64,000 nt of DNA from JBBWZH01 sp035544115 (GTDB taxonomy: Bacteria; Actinomycetota; Actinomycetes; Mycobacteriales; CADCTP01), in the NCBI GenBank assembly GCA_963714145.1, contig OY970235.1, positions 3,224,001 to 3,288,000 on the forward strand, given 5' to 3'. The first letter of the stretch is position 1. Every line of letters starts with the position of its first letter. Shown piece after piece: positions 46,701-55,350 of this stretch. The notes under the pieces were generated by a model. It ran no database searches. It was not told where the DNA came from and worked only from the letters and a program-made list of their open reading frames with translations. The position numbers and the translations under genes are program-made.

Positions 46701-46790
46701 TAGAACGCAGCTTAAGATTTCAACAGCCTGTCGGCAATGATGCGATGGCACAGGTTCGCTCGAACCGGCCCCGGCGCGGAGCGGTACGGG

Positions 46791-47825
46791 TCAGCGGCGC
46801 GGCGCGGCGGTGCTCTGCCGGACCACCAGGGTGGTCGCCAGCTCCACCCGGATCTCCTCGACCGGCTTGCCCCGGGCGCTGGCCAGCGCCAGGTGCACCG
46901 CGGTCGCCCCCATCCGCTCCAGCGGCCGGCGCACCGTGGTCAGCGGCGGCCCGGTCCACCTGGTGAACGGCAGGTCGTCGAACCCGACCACGCTCAACTC
47001 GGCCGGGATCCGCATGCCGGCCTCCCGGGCCGCCTCGTACACACCCATCGCCTGCAGGTCGCCGGACGCCACGATCGCGGTCGGCGGGTCCGGCAACCGC
47101 AGCAGCGTGCGGGCGTCCCGCAGCCCGTCCTCCTCCAGCAGCGTGGACGTGACGACAAGCTCGGGGTCCACCGGCACCCCGGCGCGCTCCATCTCCGCCC
47201 GGTAGCCGTCCAGCCGGACCCGGCAGCAGTGCCACTCGGGTGGCCCGGGCAGCACCGCGATCCGCCGGTGGCCGAGGTCGAGCAGGTGCCGGGTCGCGGC
47301 CGACCCGCCGGACCAGTTCGCCGCGCCGACGGCCGGCGTCTCGGGCCGCGGCTCGCCGAGCGGTTCCAGCAACACCAGCGGGATCGCCCGGCTCGCCAGC
47401 TGCACCTGCTGCTGGGCGGTGAGCTCGGCGAACACCGCGACCACACCGGTCGGCCGCCGGGTCAGCACCTGCTCGATCCAGGCCTTGCCGGGAGTGAGCC
47501 GGCCCTGCATCTCGGTGACCACCACGGCCAGCCCGTACTCCCGGGCCGCCTGCTCCACCCCGCGCAGGATCTCCAGCACCCACACCCCGTCCAGGGCGTG
47601 GAACAGCAGTTCCAGCACGGGCGCCGGATCGCCGGCGCCGGGCCGCCGGTAACCCTGCTCCCGCAGGATCTCCTCGACCCGCTGCCGGGTGCCCAGGCCC
47701 ACCCCGGACCGGCCGTTGAGCACGCGCGACACCGTCGGCGCCGATACGCCCGCGAGCCGGGCGATGCTCGCCACGGTCGCGCCGTCCCGCCGACGGCGCC
47801 CACCCGCGACCCGCCCAGCCGTCAT
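46791..47825 (-). CDS. LacI-family regulator of the xylan esterase operon
   Basis: 344 aa. The HTH ATVASIARLAGVSAPTVSRVLNG is at about 17-39, followed by a ligand-binding domain with LELLFHALDGVWVLEILRGVEQAA, GAANWSGGSAATRHLLDLGHRRIAVLPG and VVGFDDLPFTRWTGPPLTTVRRP. ATG 47825 is favoured: TAGACT lies 7 nt upstream (leaderless) and upstream reading is not LacI-like. It sits immediately upstream of the esterase operon on the same strand. Perfect CGAAACGTTTCG palindromes lie on either side of the gene (46689, 48021). Confidence 0.85.
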   Translation of the reverse strand: MTAGRVAGGRRRRDGATVASIARLAGVSAPTVSRVLNGRSGVGLGTRQRVEEILREQGYRRPGAGDPAPVLELLFHALDGVWVLEILRGVEQAAREYGLAVVVTEMQGRLTPGKAWIEQVLTRRPTGVVAVFAELTAQQQVQLASRAIPLVLLEPLGEPRPETPAVGAANWSGGSAATRHLLDLGHRRIAVLPGPPEWHCCRVRLDGYRAEMERAGVPVDPELVVTSTLLEEDGLRDARTLLRLPDPPTAIVASGDLQAMGVYEAAREAGMRIPAELSVVGFDDLPFTRWTGPPLTTVRRPLERMGATAVHLALASARGKPVEEIRVELATTLVVRQSTAAPRR

Positions 47826-48163
47826 CGCGGCAAGTCTACGGCGCAGCCACCCGCCGAAGCCGGCCGCTTGCGACCGGCCCGCGGCAGCGCCCCGGCGCCA
47901 GCGCTGCACCGGCGCGGCCGGCCGGGCCGGCTCACCTGGCCGGCGGCCACCGACGCCGCGGTCGGACCGGAGACCGGACAAGGGAGACGTCGCCAGCCAC
48001 ACCTGCGAACGCTAACATTCACGAAACGTTTCGTGCTCCTGCCGGCCGATATTGCCCAGCGGCGGCGGTGCCCTGATGACAGCCGGAGCCCGGCTGGGCG
48101 CGGCCGACGGCCGCTGCGCCGCCACCGCCTCCGGGCGGCCCGAGCCGCTGGCATGATGCGCTG
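47826..48163. other. Divergent intergenic region, lacI-type gene / sulfite-oxidase-fold gene
   Basis: About 340 bases. It contains the regulator's -10 box (TAGACT, 47833-47838) and the palindrome at 48021-48034. No additional gene is supported. Confidence 0.55.
48021..48034. promoter_or_regulatory. Second CGAAACGTTTCG operator
   Basis: ACGAAACGTTTCGT, a perfect 14-bp palindrome about 185 bp upstream of the regulator's -10 box and 130 bp before the oxidoreductase start. Too far to overlap the regulator's core promoter; it may act by looping or govern the divergent gene. Confidence 0.65.
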
Positions 48164-49267
48164 GTGACAGTTCCGGCCGAGTACAGCACGCGGGCCCGGG
48201 TGGCGGCCGACGGCGAGGGCATCGGCCTGGACGAGCTGGGCCTCGCCGCGCGCAACCACGCCATGCCGCTGGAGGCGCTGCGGTACGACGTGACCCCGGT
48301 GGGCCTGCACTACGTGCTGACCCACTACGACATGCCGGCCATCGACCCGCGGATGTGGACGCTGCGGGTGGACGGCGCGGTGCGTACGCCGCTGGAGCTG
48401 GATCTCGCCGGCCTGCAGGCACGCGGCGCGCACAAGGTGCCGGTGACGCTGGAGTGCGCCGGCAACGGCCGGGCCCTGCTGCAGCCGCGTCCGGTGAGCC
48501 AGCCGTGGCTGACCGGGGCGGTCGGCACCGCGTACTGGACCGGCGTGCCGCTCACCGCGCTGCTGGCCGAGGCCGGGGTGGCACCGGACGCGGTGGACGT
48601 CGTGTTCACCGGCGCCGACCGCGGGGTGGAGCGCGGGGTGGAGCAGTTCTACCAGCGCGGGCTGTCGCTGGCCGACGCGCTCGGCCCGGACGTCCTGGTG
48701 GCGTACGAGATGAACGACCTGGCCCTGCCCGTGCAGCACGGCTATCCGGCGCGGCTGATCGTGCCCGGCTGGTACGGCATGGCGCAGGTCAAGTGGCTGC
48801 AGTCGATCACGGTGACGACGACGGCGTTCACCGGCTTCCAGAACGCGGCCGCGTACCGCGTCAAGGCCGCCGCTGGCGAGGACGGCGAGCCGGTGACCCG
48901 GATCCGGCCGCGCGCGCTGATGGTGCCGCCCGGGTACCCGGACTTCATGTCCCGGACCCGGTTCGTCGACCTCGGCGAGCACGAGCTGACCGGTCGGGCC
49001 TGGTCGGGCACCGGCCCGGTCACCGCGGTGGAGGTGTCCTGCGACGGCGGGGCGACCTGGGCGGCGGCCGAAATGTTCATACCGCCGCTGGGTGACTGGA
49101 CGTGGCGCTGGTGGAGCTGGCGGTGGGCGGTCACCGAGCCCGGCCGGTACGAACTGCTGGCGCGCGCCACCGACGCGGCCGGCAACGTGCAGCCGGTCGA
49201 GGCGCCGTGGAACGTGCAGGGCATGGCCAACAACATGACCCAGCGGGTCGTGGTGATCGCGCGCTGA
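48164..49267 (+). CDS. Sulfite oxidase-fold molybdopterin oxidoreductase
   Basis: 367 aa. The molybdenum-ligand cysteine is in PVTLECAGNGR near residue 103, with VGTAYWTGVPL and HGYPARLIVPGWYGMAQVKWL as further core blocks. The C-terminal Mo-co dimerisation domain includes VEVSCDGGATWAAAE and PVEAPWNVQGMANN. There is no haem domain and no evident signal peptide. It oxidises sulfite or a related S/N compound with an unknown acceptor. The start is GTG 48164. It does not obviously belong to the esterase pathway despite the operator nearby. Confidence 0.85.
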   Translation: MTVPAEYSTRARVAADGEGIGLDELGLAARNHAMPLEALRYDVTPVGLHYVLTHYDMPAIDPRMWTLRVDGAVRTPLELDLAGLQARGAHKVPVTLECAGNGRALLQPRPVSQPWLTGAVGTAYWTGVPLTALLAEAGVAPDAVDVVFTGADRGVERGVEQFYQRGLSLADALGPDVLVAYEMNDLALPVQHGYPARLIVPGWYGMAQVKWLQSITVTTTAFTGFQNAAAYRVKAAAGEDGEPVTRIRPRALMVPPGYPDFMSRTRFVDLGEHELTGRAWSGTGPVTAVEVSCDGGATWAAAEMFIPPLGDWTWRWWSWRWAVTEPGRYELLARATDAAGNVQPVEAPWNVQGMANNMTQRVVVIAR

Positions 49268-49366
49268 GCCGAGTCATCCCCGCGATGGACCCGACTCCAG
49301 CAGCCCGCACCGGCCCGGACCGCGATCGCCGCCGCTCGCCGGGCACCGCCCCGGCTGGGCCGGAGA

Positions 49367-49399
49367 CCGCCCCGGCTGGGCCGGAGACCGCCGGGGCGG
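49367..49399. terminator. Hairpin between convergent genes
   Basis: CCGCCCCGG (49367-49375) pairs with CCGGGGCGG (49391-49399) over a 15-nt loop. It partly lies in a duplicated 21-bp sequence (49350-49391) and separates the oxidoreductase from the convergent small gene. Confidence 0.5.
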
Positions 49400-49428
49400 G
49401 GGCGGCTCTCCGGCGCCGGATGCGGGTG

Positions 49429-49635
49429 TCACCCGGGCGGCACGACGACGTGCTTGACGGCTGCCATGTAGCGGCCGGCGGCGGCGGAGGCGTCTGCCTG
49501 GCTGCTCCCGCGCTGGCGGGCGTCCAGGTAGGCCGCATACCAGTCCCACCAGTCGTGTGGCGGGGCGACCGCCTCGAACGCGCCGTGATGTTCCGCGGTC
49601 TCGTGCAGCAGGTCGGCGAGAGCGGCGACGTCCAT
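49429..49635 (-). CDS. Small helical protein linked to VOC gene
   Basis: 68 aa beginning MDVAALADLLHETAEHHGAFEAV and containing PPHDWWDWYAAYLDARQRGSS. Similar short proteins are common in actinomycetes, often beside glyoxalase-fold genes and sometimes labelled bleomycin resistance-like; function is unknown. The frame is open to 49683, but ATG 49635, 3 bp after the VOC stop, matches the conserved start. Probably co-transcribed with that gene. Confidence 0.65.
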   Translation of the reverse strand: MDVAALADLLHETAEHHGAFEAVAPPHDWWDWYAAYLDARQRGSSQADASAAAGRYMAAVKHVVVPPG

Positions 49636-49637
49636 CG

Positions 49638-50120
49638 TCACACCCGGCCCGGCAGCCGTTCGGTGACCTCCTGCAGCTGCCACTGGTTGCCGTCGGGGTC
49701 GGCGAACGATGCCCGGCTGAAATACGACCGCCCCTGCGGGTCGTGACCGGGCACCCGGCCCTTGGCGGGATCGACGTGCCAGACCTCGCTGACGTCGACA
49801 CCGCGGCTGACCAGGTCCGCACGGGCGGCATCGATGTCCTCGACGACGAGCAGCAGGCCCTGCAGCGAACCCGGCGTCATCGTCGTCGTTCCCTGCCCGA
49901 ACTGGATCGAGGCCGGCGAGCCGGGCGGGGTGAACTGCACCCCACGGGTGTTCTCAGTGGGTTTGAAGTCGATGTCCAGACGCCATCCCAGGCTCAGGTA
50001 GAAGGCCTTGGCGCGGTCGACGTCGGCGACCGGCAACGTCGTGACCTCGAACCTCGTCGGGATGGTCGCGGGGCTGGACGACTGCGTCGCAGCACCACTG
50101 CTCAACGGCGTACCGGTCAT
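49638..50120 (-). CDS. VOC-family (glyoxalase/bleomycin resistance-type) protein
   Basis: 160 aa. One VOC domain: FEVTTLPVADVDRAKAFYLSLGWRLDIDF, SIQFGQGTT, LLLVVEDIDAARADLVSRGVDVSEVW and ASFADPDGNQWQLQEVTERLPGR. These are two beta-alpha-beta-beta-beta halves, with the final Glu as a metal-ligand candidate. Could be an isomerase, dioxygenase-like or drug-binding protein. ATG 50120 follows GGAGGGC; upstream open frame is not conserved. Confidence 0.85.
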   Translation of the reverse strand: MTGTPLSSGAATQSSSPATIPTRFEVTTLPVADVDRAKAFYLSLGWRLDIDFKPTENTRGVQFTPPGSPASIQFGQGTTTMTPGSLQGLLLVVEDIDAARADLVSRGVDVSEVWHVDPAKGRVPGHDPQGRSYFSRASFADPDGNQWQLQEVTERLPGRV

Positions 50121-50301
50121 GATGTGCCCTCCGCGGGTCGGGTTTGGTGGCACCAAAGTGTGCCGTCGATGGCTACCCGAACGCGAACACATGCACGCGC
50201 CGGCGCCCGGTGGCTCGCGCCGGACGGGGTCGCGAACTACCCGGGCCGCTTCGGGCAATGACGGGTGTGACGCCGAGAGAATCGACTGACCGGCAGGCGA
50301 G

Positions 50302-50856
50302 GTGGGCGTGTCATCGCTGAGCACTGACCGTACGGACGCTGACCTGGTGGTGGGCGAGTTCGCGGCACTGTTCGACCGGCACGCCGTCGTGGTGCACCGC
50401 TACCTGGCCCGGCGGGTCGGTACCGGCGCCGCCGACGACCTGCTCGCCCAGACCTTTCTGGTCGCCTACGAGCGCCGCCGCGGCTACGACCGGTCCCGGC
50501 CGGACGCCCGGCCGTGGCTGTTCGGCATCGCCACCAACCTGTTGCGCCGCTGCCAGCGCGACGAGGTCAGGCAGTACCAGGCCTGGGCCCGGACCGGCGT
50601 CGACCCGGTCGCCGCCGACCACGCGACCCGGGTGGCCGACCAGGTCGACGCCGCGGCCGCCGCGGGCCGGCTGGCCGGCGCGCTCGCCGGGCTGGCGCCG
50701 GCCGACCGCGAGGTGCTGCTGCTGGTGGCCTGGGGCCAGCTCACCTACCCCGAGGTCGCCGCCGCGCTGGACATCCCGGTAGGGACCGTGCGCTCCCGGC
50801 TGCACCGCGCCCGCGCCGCGCTCCGCGCCGCCGTGCCCCATCTCGAAGGAGACTGA
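50302..50856 (+). CDS. ECF-type sigma-70 factor (cassette 2)
   Basis: 184 aa (GTG 50302; GTG 50308 also possible). Region 2: LFDRHAVVVHRYLARRVGTGAADDLLAQTFLVAYERR and RPWLFGIATNLLRRCQRDEVRQY. Region 4: LAPADREVLLLVAWGQLTYPEVAAALDIPVGTVRSRLHRARAAL. It aligns along its length with the sigma factor at 37174. The same order of neighbours follows, 2 bp after its stop, so this is the second copy of a conserved module. Confidence 0.88.
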   Translation: MGVSSLSTDRTDADLVVGEFAALFDRHAVVVHRYLARRVGTGAADDLLAQTFLVAYERRRGYDRSRPDARPWLFGIATNLLRRCQRDEVRQYQAWARTGVDPVAADHATRVADQVDAAAAAGRLAGALAGLAPADREVLLLVAWGQLTYPEVAAALDIPVGTVRSRLHRARAALRAAVPHLEGD

Positions 50857-50858
50857 CG

Positions 50859-52028
50859 ATGGACGATATGACCACGCTCACCCGGCTGCGGGCCGACCTG
50901 CCCGACCCGACCCCGCAGGCGCTGGCCGCCGCCCGGTCCCGGCTGACCGAACGGATCGACCCGGCCACGGCCCGGCCGGGCGGGCCCGCGCCGCGGCGCC
51001 GGCGCCCGGCGCCGTGGGGGCGGGTCGCGGTGGCAGCCGCGGCGGCGGCCCTGGCCGCCGGCATCGGTGTGGTCACCGCCGGCAGCGGCAGCGGCCATGA
51101 GGTGGCCACGCCGGGTGCCGCGACGGGTGGCGGCGCGCCGGCGCTGAGCCTGGCGGCCACGGAACTCGACCTCGCCGCCGTCAACACCCTCAAGAGCGGC
51201 GATCCGGCCGTCGGCCCCGGCCAGTACACCCGCGTGGTGACCGACTCGTGGCGGGGCGAGTACGTCGACGGCATCAGCTTCCTGCAGAAGGGCCGGCTCG
51301 AGGTGTGGGTGCCGGCCGACGCCAACGGCACCTGGTACTGGCGGGAGAGCGGCCGGCTCGGCACGAAGTTCGCCACCGGCGCCGACCGGCGGTACATGGC
51401 GACCCACCACCCGGACGCCTTCCGGCCAACCGTGTTCCTCGCCAGCGGGCACAACGGTCGGCAGGACAAGGCCCTGCCCGCCGACGGGCCGCAGCCGGGC
51501 GGCTGCGTAGTCACCGCGACCGACCGGCGGCGGCCGGACCAGGCCTGCGTCAGCCCCGGGCCGGACTGGGACTTCCCGACGCCGGCCTGGTTGGCGACGC
51601 AGCCGCGCGACCCGCAGGCGCTGCTCGCCGCCATCGAAGCCGCGCAACCCAAGCCCGTACCCGGGACCAGGCCGAAGGCCGACACCCCCACCCTGGCCTT
51701 CTTCCAGATCGCGCAGACACTGTCCACCGGGATCGCGCCGGCCGACCTGCGCGCCGCGCTCTACCGGGCCGCGGTCAAGATCCCCGGCATCAAGCTGGTC
51801 TCGGCCACGGCCAACATCGACGGCCGCAAGGGAATCGCGATCGGTCGCCTCGAACCGTTCGGCTACCTGCGGCAGGAGATCCTCTTCGACGCCGCGGGCG
51901 GCCAGTTCATCGGCGCGCGCGAGGTCGTCGTCCACTCCAACGCCGACGTCGCGCACCTTCCGGTCGGCGCGACCTACAGCTCCACCGCGGTCACGGTCAG
52001 CGTGACCGGCAACCCGCACCTGTTCTAG
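50859..52028 (+). CDS. CU044_5270-type membrane-anchored protein, putative sigma partner (cassette 2)
   Basis: 389 aa. The short cytosolic start MDDMTTLTRLRADLPDPTPQALAAARSRLTERID parallels cassette 1. A membrane helix lies at about 52-72 (VAVAAAAAALAAGIGVV). The external domain has VGPGQYTRVVTDSWRGEY, LAFFQIAQTLSTGIAPADLRAALYRAAVKIPGIKLV and GYLRQEILFDAAGGQFIGAREVVV. A good ribosome binding site (AAGGAG) precedes the ATG. Predicted to sense something outside and control the sigma factor; not demonstrated. Confidence 0.75.
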   Translation: MDDMTTLTRLRADLPDPTPQALAAARSRLTERIDPATARPGGPAPRRRRPAPWGRVAVAAAAAALAAGIGVVTAGSGSGHEVATPGAATGGGAPALSLAATELDLAAVNTLKSGDPAVGPGQYTRVVTDSWRGEYVDGISFLQKGRLEVWVPADANGTWYWRESGRLGTKFATGADRRYMATHHPDAFRPTVFLASGHNGRQDKALPADGPQPGGCVVTATDRRRPDQACVSPGPDWDFPTPAWLATQPRDPQALLAAIEAAQPKPVPGTRPKADTPTLAFFQIAQTLSTGIAPADLRAALYRAAVKIPGIKLVSATANIDGRKGIAIGRLEPFGYLRQEILFDAAGGQFIGAREVVVHSNADVAHLPVGATYSSTAVTVSVTGNPHLF

Positions 52029-52112
52029 CAACCACGCACGGCCAGTTCGGTGCCGTCGCAGCGCGGCGCCGGGCTGCGCCGTGCCTGCACAGCCCTTGAG
52101 GAGTTCCCAGAC

Positions 52113-54320
52113 ATGACAGCACCCGACCGACGGCTCCCCCGGCTGGCGGCGTTGACGTGTGCGGCGGCGGTCATCGCGGCGCTGCCGGTGGCCGCGTCGG
52201 CGCCCGTCGCCGGCGCCCAGTCGCGGCCGGTGGCCGCGCCCGGTCACCCGTCCCAGGTGGTCCTCCCCACCGGCGAGACGCTCGGTGTGCGCTGGTTCGG
52301 CGGCACGCCCCGGGTCAGCCGGCTGCCGGGCGACCGGTCGCCGATCTCGATCCGGACCGCCGGCAGCCACGTCTACGCCGTCCCGGTCGAGGCCGTGCCG
52401 TACCTCGGGTCGGTGTTCGACCGGAACCTGTTCGACGTGACCCAGCTGGCGGCGACGGAGGCAGCCGACCCGGGCTGGCGGATTCCGGTCTCGCTCACCT
52501 TCGCCGGCGCGGCGGTCAGCGTTCCCGGCGTGCGGATCATCTCGCGGTCCGGCCCGCACGCGACCGGCTACCTCGACCGCCAGTCGACGGCAGCGTTCGG
52601 CGCGTTCCTCCGGGCACGGCTGCGCGGCGGCCCGGCCGGCGCCCGGACGGCGGGCACCCCGGTGGCCGGGCTGACCCGCCTCGCGTTGGACGCGCCCGGC
52701 GCCGGCACCGTGCAGCCGGCCTTCGCTCAGGTGACGCTGACCGTGCGGCTCACCCCACCCACCGGGGCGGCCGTGCTGGGGGCCGGGGTGATGATCATGA
52801 ACATGGACGACAGCCGGAAGTACACCAACTTCTTCGTCGGGATCGGCCCCGAGAACTACGCCAAGGTCAGCGTGCCGAAGGGCAACTACGCCCTCGTCGG
52901 CACGGTTTTCACCGCGGCGGCCGACGGAACGGGCGGCCCGGTGTACATCCCGATCGCCGTCGACTACGCGGTCCGGACGAACAACCAGACCGTCACGCTC
53001 GATGCCCGCAAGGCGACCGCGACCGCCTCGTACAGCACGCCCCGCCCGGCTGATCTGGTCTCGGTGGGCATGGAGATCTTTCCCACCGACGGGGTGCGGC
53101 CGGCTCCCGGTGGGCTGTCGTTCTACTACTCGGCGGAGAGCCAGGTACTGGTGCAGCCGACGCCCGAGCCGAAGCACGGCGTGCTCGAATTCGACACCTT
53201 CGAGCACCGCTCGGCGGCCCCGGCCGGCGACGCTCCCTTCGAGTACCACCTCACCGCCGAATGGCCGGCCGGGATCCCGGCAGACCTGCACCGCACGGTC
53301 GGGGCCGGCGACCTGGCTCGCATCGAGGACCGCGTCTACGGCGACGCGAGCGGCGAGCGGGCGTTCGGGCGCGGCCCGGTCTACCCGGATCTGCGCGGCG
53401 CGGAGGACATCAGCCCCGGCACGACCGCGACCACCATGGTCGACTACGTCTACGGCCCGCCGGACGTGAAGTGGACGGCCTCGGTGTACCGATCCGGCGC
53501 CGAGGCCGGCACCGGCAACGAGGCGATGTTCTCGGCGCCGGTGAGCTACCCGCCCGGCCATAGCTACGGCGTCAACTGGTACCAGGAGTCGCTCGCCCCG
53601 GGCTTCACCGGCACGGTGCCCTTCCCGCGGCCGTACTGCGTCGCGTGCCGGACACCGAAGGGGATGGCCCTGTCGATCAACTCCGAGCTGGACGCCGACC
53701 CGAACCACACCGGCGCGGTCGGCGACGACGCCCCCGGCCACAGCCGGTTCCAGGTGTTCCAGGACGGCACCGGCATCGAGGACGAGGCGGACACCGACGA
53801 GGTGACGTTCGCGGTGCCGCCGGAGGCGCACACGTACCGGATCGAGGACACGATCGACCGGGCGAAGCTCGGGTTCACCACCGCGACCCGGACCAGTTCG
53901 GTCTACACGGTCAGCTCATCGTCCACATCGGGCCAGCCGGTGCCGGCCGGCTGGCAGTGCACCGTGCCCGGTACCGGCGCCTGCACCGTGCTGCCGCTGC
54001 TGACCGCGAACGTTCCGCTGCCCACCGCGCCGGACGGCACGATCCCGGTCGGCACGGCAGCGTTCGTCGTGAGCGTCGGCCACCTACCGGCGGCCGCGGA
54101 GTCGGCGATCTCAACGCTGACGTTCGCTACCAGCCTGGACGGAACGACGTTCAGCCCGGCGATCGTGGCCGGCCTCGGCAACGGCCGGTACGAGGTCACC
54201 CTCACCACCCCGGCCGGCGCGGCCGGCCGGCAGCTGTCGATCCGGCTGCACGCCGAGGACGCGGCCGGCGCAACCCTCACCCAGACCGTCACCAACGCCT
54301 ACACCGTCGCCGCGACCTGA
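52113..54320 (+). CDS. Large exported protein resembling a subtilase without its protease domain (cassette 2)
   Basis: 735 aa, signal peptide of about 35 residues. It matches cassette 1 in order: VVLPTGETLGV, YAVPVEAVPYLG, NLFDVTQL, then IMNMDDSRKYTNF, VSVPKGNYALVGTVF, LDARKATATASYSTPRPADLV, and a C-terminal beta domain with LDGTTFSPA and LHAEDAAGATLTQT. Protease catalytic motifs are absent. Overall similarity to cassette 1 is moderate, implying an old duplication or separate acquisition. GAGGAG precedes the ATG at 52113. Confidence 0.7.
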   Translation: MTAPDRRLPRLAALTCAAAVIAALPVAASAPVAGAQSRPVAAPGHPSQVVLPTGETLGVRWFGGTPRVSRLPGDRSPISIRTAGSHVYAVPVEAVPYLGSVFDRNLFDVTQLAATEAADPGWRIPVSLTFAGAAVSVPGVRIISRSGPHATGYLDRQSTAAFGAFLRARLRGGPAGARTAGTPVAGLTRLALDAPGAGTVQPAFAQVTLTVRLTPPTGAAVLGAGVMIMNMDDSRKYTNFFVGIGPENYAKVSVPKGNYALVGTVFTAAADGTGGPVYIPIAVDYAVRTNNQTVTLDARKATATASYSTPRPADLVSVGMEIFPTDGVRPAPGGLSFYYSAESQVLVQPTPEPKHGVLEFDTFEHRSAAPAGDAPFEYHLTAEWPAGIPADLHRTVGAGDLARIEDRVYGDASGERAFGRGPVYPDLRGAEDISPGTTATTMVDYVYGPPDVKWTASVYRSGAEAGTGNEAMFSAPVSYPPGHSYGVNWYQESLAPGFTGTVPFPRPYCVACRTPKGMALSINSELDADPNHTGAVGDDAPGHSRFQVFQDGTGIEDEADTDEVTFAVPPEAHTYRIEDTIDRAKLGFTTATRTSSVYTVSSSSTSGQPVPAGWQCTVPGTGACTVLPLLTANVPLPTAPDGTIPVGTAAFVVSVGHLPAAAESAISTLTFATSLDGTTFSPAIVAGLGNGRYEVTLTTPAGAAGRQLSIRLHAEDAAGATLTQTVTNAYTVAAT

Positions 54321-54350
54321 CCAGGTACCTGCCGGCCGGATCTGGCCGCG

Positions 54351-55226
54351 TCACGCCGGCGCGGCGGAGCGGTAGACGGTCGCGGCGATCCGGGCGAATG
54401 AGCGGATGAGCGGGTTGGGGTCGGCGCTGTTCCAGGCGACGACGAGGTGGCTGGGCGGCATGTCGGCGAGCCGGACGGAGGTGAGGCCGTCGGGTAGGGC
54501 GTGGCCGAGCGCTGTCAGCCCGATGGTGCCGGTCCACTGCACGGCCTGCAGGCACTCGTGGACGGTGCGTACCACGGGTCCGTCGCGCGGCTGGCCGCCG
54601 GGCGTGGTGCCGGTCCAGTAGGCGCGCCAGATCGGGTCGGTCCCGTCCGGGAGTCGGCACCATCGGCGGTCGGCGAGATCCCGTAGCTGCAGCGTCGCCC
54701 GCCCGGCGAGCGGGTCGTCGGTGCGCAGGACCACCCCGACCGGGTCGGAGCGCAGAATGTGGGTGGCGATACCGGTGTCGTCGAACGGCGCGCGGGTGAG
54801 TGCGACGTCGACGAGACCAGCGCGAAGCCCGGTGGTCGGGTCGGTCAGGTCGGCCTCGCGGATGCGGATGTGCACCGCGGGGTGGCGGGTGCGGTAGGCG
54901 GCGGCCAGTCGGGTTCCGGCCTGCTCGGCGCTGTCGGCGAGGGTTCCGATGGTGAGGGTGGCGGTGCCGGCCGCGGCGGCTACCCGGTCGCGGACCTGAT
55001 CGGCCCGGGCCAGCAGGGTGCGTGCCTCGTCGTAGAGCGCCGTCCCGGCGGGCGTCAGCGTGACGCCCGTGGGCGAACGCCGCAGCAGTACCGCACCGAG
55101 CTCGGCCTCCAGCTGTTTGATGGCCCGGCTCAGCGGCGGCTGGGTCATCCGCATCCGCTTGGCGGCCCGGCCGAAGTGCAGTTCCTCGGCGACCGCCACG
55201 AAGTAGCGCAGCGAGCGTAGGTCCAT
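54351..55226 (-). CDS. LysR-family transcriptional regulator
   Basis: 291 aa. The N-terminal HTH is MDLRSLRYFVAVAEELHFGRAAKRMRMTQPPLSRAIKQLEAELGAVLLRRS, followed by a two-lobed co-inducer domain (ATLTIGTLADSAEQAGTRLAAAYRTRHP). A TATCGT -10 box lies 8 nt before ATG 55226, suggesting a leaderless message. It is divergent from the MBL-fold gene, which is its most likely target. Confidence 0.88.
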   Translation of the reverse strand: MDLRSLRYFVAVAEELHFGRAAKRMRMTQPPLSRAIKQLEAELGAVLLRRSPTGVTLTPAGTALYDEARTLLARADQVRDRVAAAAGTATLTIGTLADSAEQAGTRLAAAYRTRHPAVHIRIREADLTDPTTGLRAGLVDVALTRAPFDDTGIATHILRSDPVGVVLRTDDPLAGRATLQLRDLADRRWCRLPDGTDPIWRAYWTGTTPGGQPRDGPVVRTVHECLQAVQWTGTIGLTALGHALPDGLTSVRLADMPPSHLVVAWNSADPNPLIRSFARIAATVYRSAAPA

Positions 55227-55350
55227 CACCAGCGACGATACCCGCACGGTATCGGGAGTACGGAACCGGTGTTGGACGCCGCCGATCTCCCGCGCTCGAC
55301 TGGGCCCGGGCGGACCTGCCTCGATATGACACCCGATCGACTGCTCCGGA

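Noticed and set aside
49350..49391. Two adjacent 21-bp copies considered as a mobile-element footprint.
   Set aside because: A short local duplication with no terminal repeats or transposase nearby.
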